Of a DNA stretch of 64,000 bases, positions 62,014-64,000 are shown one piece after another (the stretch's first letter is position 1; each line of letters opens with the position of its first letter). The notes under the pieces are model-generated. The model was not told where the DNA came from, ran no database searches, and worked only from the letters and a program-made list of their open reading frames with translations. The DNA is from Niallia circulans. Lineage in GTDB: Bacteria > Bacillota > Bacilli > Bacillales > Cytobacillaceae. A program made the position numbers and the translations under genes. Location of the stretch: positions 372,001-436,000 of the forward strand of contig NZ_CP026031.1 of the NCBI RefSeq assembly GCF_003726095.1, given 5' to 3'.

Positions 62014-63711
62014 ATGGGAATTAAAACATTGTTAATTGCTCCTTATCCTGCATTGGAGCATGTGATGGAAGAATGCATAAAACTAGAGCCTGACCTTAAT
62101 ATGAAAATTGAATTGGCCAATCTTCAAGAAGCAATTCCAATTGCAAAAGAGGCTGAAAAACATGGTGTTGAGGTTATTATAAGTCGTGGGGGAACCGCGC
62201 AATTAATAGAACAGGAAGTGAATATTCCAGTTGTTGACATACATGTTTCTGGTTATGATATGCTCCGTGTTTTGACCCTGGCAAATGATTATCCAGGCAA
62301 AAAAGCGATTGTCGGTTTTTCTAACATTACAATTGGAGCGAAGGCGATAACGGACTTGTTAGAAATACCTATTGAGGTATTTACAATCGAAGATGCTATT
62401 GAAGTTGATCCATTAGTCAATCAATTGAAAATGGATGGATATCAATTAATTATTGGAGATGTTATAACTCGTGATGCCGCCGCTAAATATAATCTAGAAG
62501 GAATACTAATACAGTCAGGCAGAGAGGCAATATTTGAAGCAATTAAAGAAGTGAAGAGCATCTACCGAATGCTGAGAAAGCAGCGTTTTCAAATGAGTAT
62601 TATGCAAATGATTATAGAAAGACAGTTTTCGGATGTCATTGTAATGACTCGTGATGGAAATATTGTCTATGAAAATTGGAAACGATTTAGGGAGTCCCCG
62701 CTATCGGTCAAAAAAATGATAAATATAATTCAACAAAAAAATGATAATAAAGAAGAATTAGATATCATTGAAACGGATCAGCATAAACGAGTAAAACAGA
62801 TGGTGATTCCTATAAAGGTAGAGGGGGAACTTCATTATTTATTTGCTTTTTCTTTTATGAAAGATTTAGTACCGGATAACTCCTTACATATTATAGATAT
62901 ACAAACTCCGCCCGTTATCCTTTCGAAAAGTGATAGTATGAAAAGGTGCATAGAAAAGATTCAAAATAATCTTAGTAGTTATGGTTGGATACTTATTGGG
63001 AAATCGGGTACAGGAAAAAAGTTAATCTCCAAATGGATTCATTTTCAAAAAAATAGAGGGAATGGTTTTTTGGCTGTTATGTCTGCCAATGCATTTATCA
63101 ATATGAACCAACAGTTGGATCCTGATATAAAAACAATTTATTTGAATGAAATAGAGATGTTAAGCCATGAAGAGTTAAGGATATTTGTTGGAAAAGTTAA
63201 GCGTAATTACAATAATGGCATCACAGTTATAATAGCGATAGAGACGTCAGACGTAAATAGGTATACTGCTCTTCCTTATCTTGAATTTATACGAGTTGAT
63301 TTACCAATTTTGGTTGAACGTAAAGAGGACATCAGACCATTAGCGACCCACTTTTTAACTGCATTTCATGCTGAATTTGGCACTTCAGCGATCAAGATAA
63401 AGGAAGATGCATGGAAAGTATTGGAATCCTATTCATGGCCAGGAAATGTCGAAGAATTATATATACTTATTCATGATGCTGTTAAGGAAGAAAAAGGATT
63501 TGTAATAGGAAAAGGGCTTATACAACAGCTACTTGGGGATCGGTTGAGTAAAATGGAAATGTTTGATAATGAATATTTACAAGGTACATTAGAAGAAATA
63601 GAAAAAAGAATTATTGATGCCGTCATGAAAGAAGAAAATTACAATCAAACAAAAGTTGCTGAAAGACTCGGGATTAATCGAACAACTTTGTGGAGAAAGC
63701 TGAAACAATAA
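62014..63711 (+). CDS. PrpR-N domain regulator with degenerate AAA+ domain and Fis-type HTH
   Basis: About 565 aa. An N-terminal PrpR sensor domain (about 1-185, 'VEVIISRGGTAQLIEQ'), a linker, an AAA+ domain (about 300-510) with Walker A 'GKSGTGKK', and a C-terminal Fis-type HTH ('NQTKVAERLGINRTTLWRKL'). The segment that should hold the GAFTGA sigma-54 contact loop is missing and the Walker B Asp is Asn ('YLNEI'), so it is unlikely to act with sigma-54. ATG 62014 follows AGGTGA. It precedes a KdgT-type permease, its likely target. Confidence 0.83.
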   Translation: MGIKTLLIAPYPALEHVMEECIKLEPDLNMKIELANLQEAIPIAKEAEKHGVEVIISRGGTAQLIEQEVNIPVVDIHVSGYDMLRVLTLANDYPGKKAIVGFSNITIGAKAITDLLEIPIEVFTIEDAIEVDPLVNQLKMDGYQLIIGDVITRDAAAKYNLEGILIQSGREAIFEAIKEVKSIYRMLRKQRFQMSIMQMIIERQFSDVIVMTRDGNIVYENWKRFRESPLSVKKMINIIQQKNDNKEELDIIETDQHKRVKQMVIPIKVEGELHYLFAFSFMKDLVPDNSLHIIDIQTPPVILSKSDSMKRCIEKIQNNLSSYGWILIGKSGTGKKLISKWIHFQKNRGNGFLAVMSANAFINMNQQLDPDIKTIYLNEIEMLSHEELRIFVGKVKRNYNNGITVIIAIETSDVNRYTALPYLEFIRVDLPILVERKEDIRPLATHFLTAFHAEFGTSAIKIKEDAWKVLESYSWPGNVEELYILIHDAVKEEKGFVIGKGLIQQLLGDRLSKMEMFDNEYLQGTLEEIEKRIIDAVMKEENYNQTKVAERLGINRTTLWRKLKQ

Positions 63712-63727
63712 AAGTTTCAGCTTTTTT
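63696..63727 (+). terminator. Terminator after the PrpR-type gene
   Basis: AAAGCTGAAAC pairs with GTTTCAGCTTT, followed by TTT; the left arm lies within the last codons. Confidence 0.88.
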
Positions 63728-63802
63728 ATTTTTTTGTTTCATTTTGCAACGTTTTATACTAATTATATTGTGGTAATAGGTGAAAGCAGTTACAATTTTA
63801 AT

Positions 63803-63816
63803 TGTAAACGATTACT
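63803..63816 (+). promoter_or_regulatory. cre-like CcpA site before the KdgT-type gene
   Basis: TGTAAACGATTACT matches cre at 13 of 14 positions, 43 bases before the ATG. Confidence 0.6.
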
Positions 63817-63858
63817 TGTTGTTTAAAATTGAAACATATAAAAAGGAGTGTTAAAATT

Positions 63859-64000
63859 ATGAAGATTAAAGAAACGTTGGATCGGATTCCTGGAGGGATG
63901 ATGGTAGTTCCGTTGTTAATTGCAGCATTATTAAATACATTTGCTCCAAATCTTCTGAGAATCGGGAATTTTACAGAGGCTTTATTTGTTAATGGATCAT
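63859..64000 (+). CDS. kdgT: 2-keto-3-deoxygluconate permease (KdgT family), N-terminal part
   Basis: ATG 63859 follows AAAAGGAGTG; 47 codons are visible before the window ends. '[24 protein letters not shown]' is the KdgT family start. It should be a proton symporter for 2-keto-3-deoxygluconate or a related acid, controlled by the upstream PrpR-N regulator and CcpA. Confidence 0.8.
   Translation, partial: MKIKETLDRIPGGMMVVPLLIAALLNTFAPNLLRIGNFTEALFVNGS

Noticed and set aside
63721..63858. Sigma-54 promoter before the KdgT-type gene
   Set aside because: No TGGCAC-N5-TTGC pattern; the adjacent regulator also lacks the GAFTGA loop.

Overview
The window is a chromosomal segment of a low-GC, Gram-positive, spore-former-type Bacillaceae (Bacillus in the broad sense; a Niallia / 'Bacillus circulans' type organism is a guess from gene content). 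The reasons are AT-rich codon use, strong AGGAGG-type ribosome sites, TTG/GTG starts, lipoprotein-type solute-binding proteins, a preQ1-I riboswitch, many CcpA (cre-like) sites, a SigB-like promoter and Bacillus-type genes (tcyP, yhfI, DUF1450, YesL family). No rRNA, tRNA, CRISPR array or prophage was seen.

Layout. 1-5.7 kb: start of a probable regulator (minus strand) divergent from an ABC sugar importer plus GH42 beta-galactosidase operon. 5.9-8.8 kb: RlmD-type RNA methyltransferase, a SleB-type cell-wall hydrolase and a lipoprotein. 9.0-16.2 kb: IclR regulator divergent from a KDG aldolase / xylonate dehydratase / GPH symporter / GH43 xylosidase operon, with the same gene set and order as E. 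coli yagI(xynR)-yagEFGH. 16.2-16.6 kb: a 355-bp dispersed repeat. 16.8-21 kb: DoxX, LysR, an APC permease, a DUF554 protein and a general-stress FMN-type protein. 21.2-27.1 kb: a glycerol-3-phosphate/glycerophosphodiester operon (ugpC-A-E-B plus two GDPDs). 27.2-29.9 kb: an XRE-TPR regulator divergent from an MFS exporter, with two perfect palindromic operators. 30.1-37.9 kb: a 788-aa double isoprenoid-synthase-fold protein, YhfI, acetyltransferases, an amidase and an SDR enzyme. 37.9-43.6 kb: PucR regulator, NCS1 permease, DUF917 and a frameshifted hydantoinase/oxoprolinase. 43.6-49.8 kb: a small HTH protein, a CPBP protease, preQ1 riboswitch-queC-queD-queE-folE, tcyP and ogt. 50-53 kb: small proteins, a SufR-like regulator divergent from sodA, and a flavin reductase. 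53.3-60 kb: an arabino-oligosaccharide importer and two GH43 enzymes. 60-61.8 kb: a second copy of the dispersed repeat, split by an intact IS150-type IS3-family element. 62-64 kb: a PrpR-N regulator and the start of a KdgT-type permease.

How it fits together. Much of the window serves plant polysaccharide use: galactosides, xylosides/xylonate, arabinan and 2-keto-3-deoxy sugar acids. Most of these units carry a cre-like site, so glucose repression through CcpA is the likely common control. Neither sugar-oligomer ABC operon has its own ATPase, so they probably borrow a shared MsmX-type ATPase. The items I rate highest for follow-up are the double-domain isoprenoid synthase, the Gram-positive yagEFGH-like operon, the IS-split repeat, the paired operators of the XRE/MFS pair, and the long leader with direct repeats before the arabinan operon.
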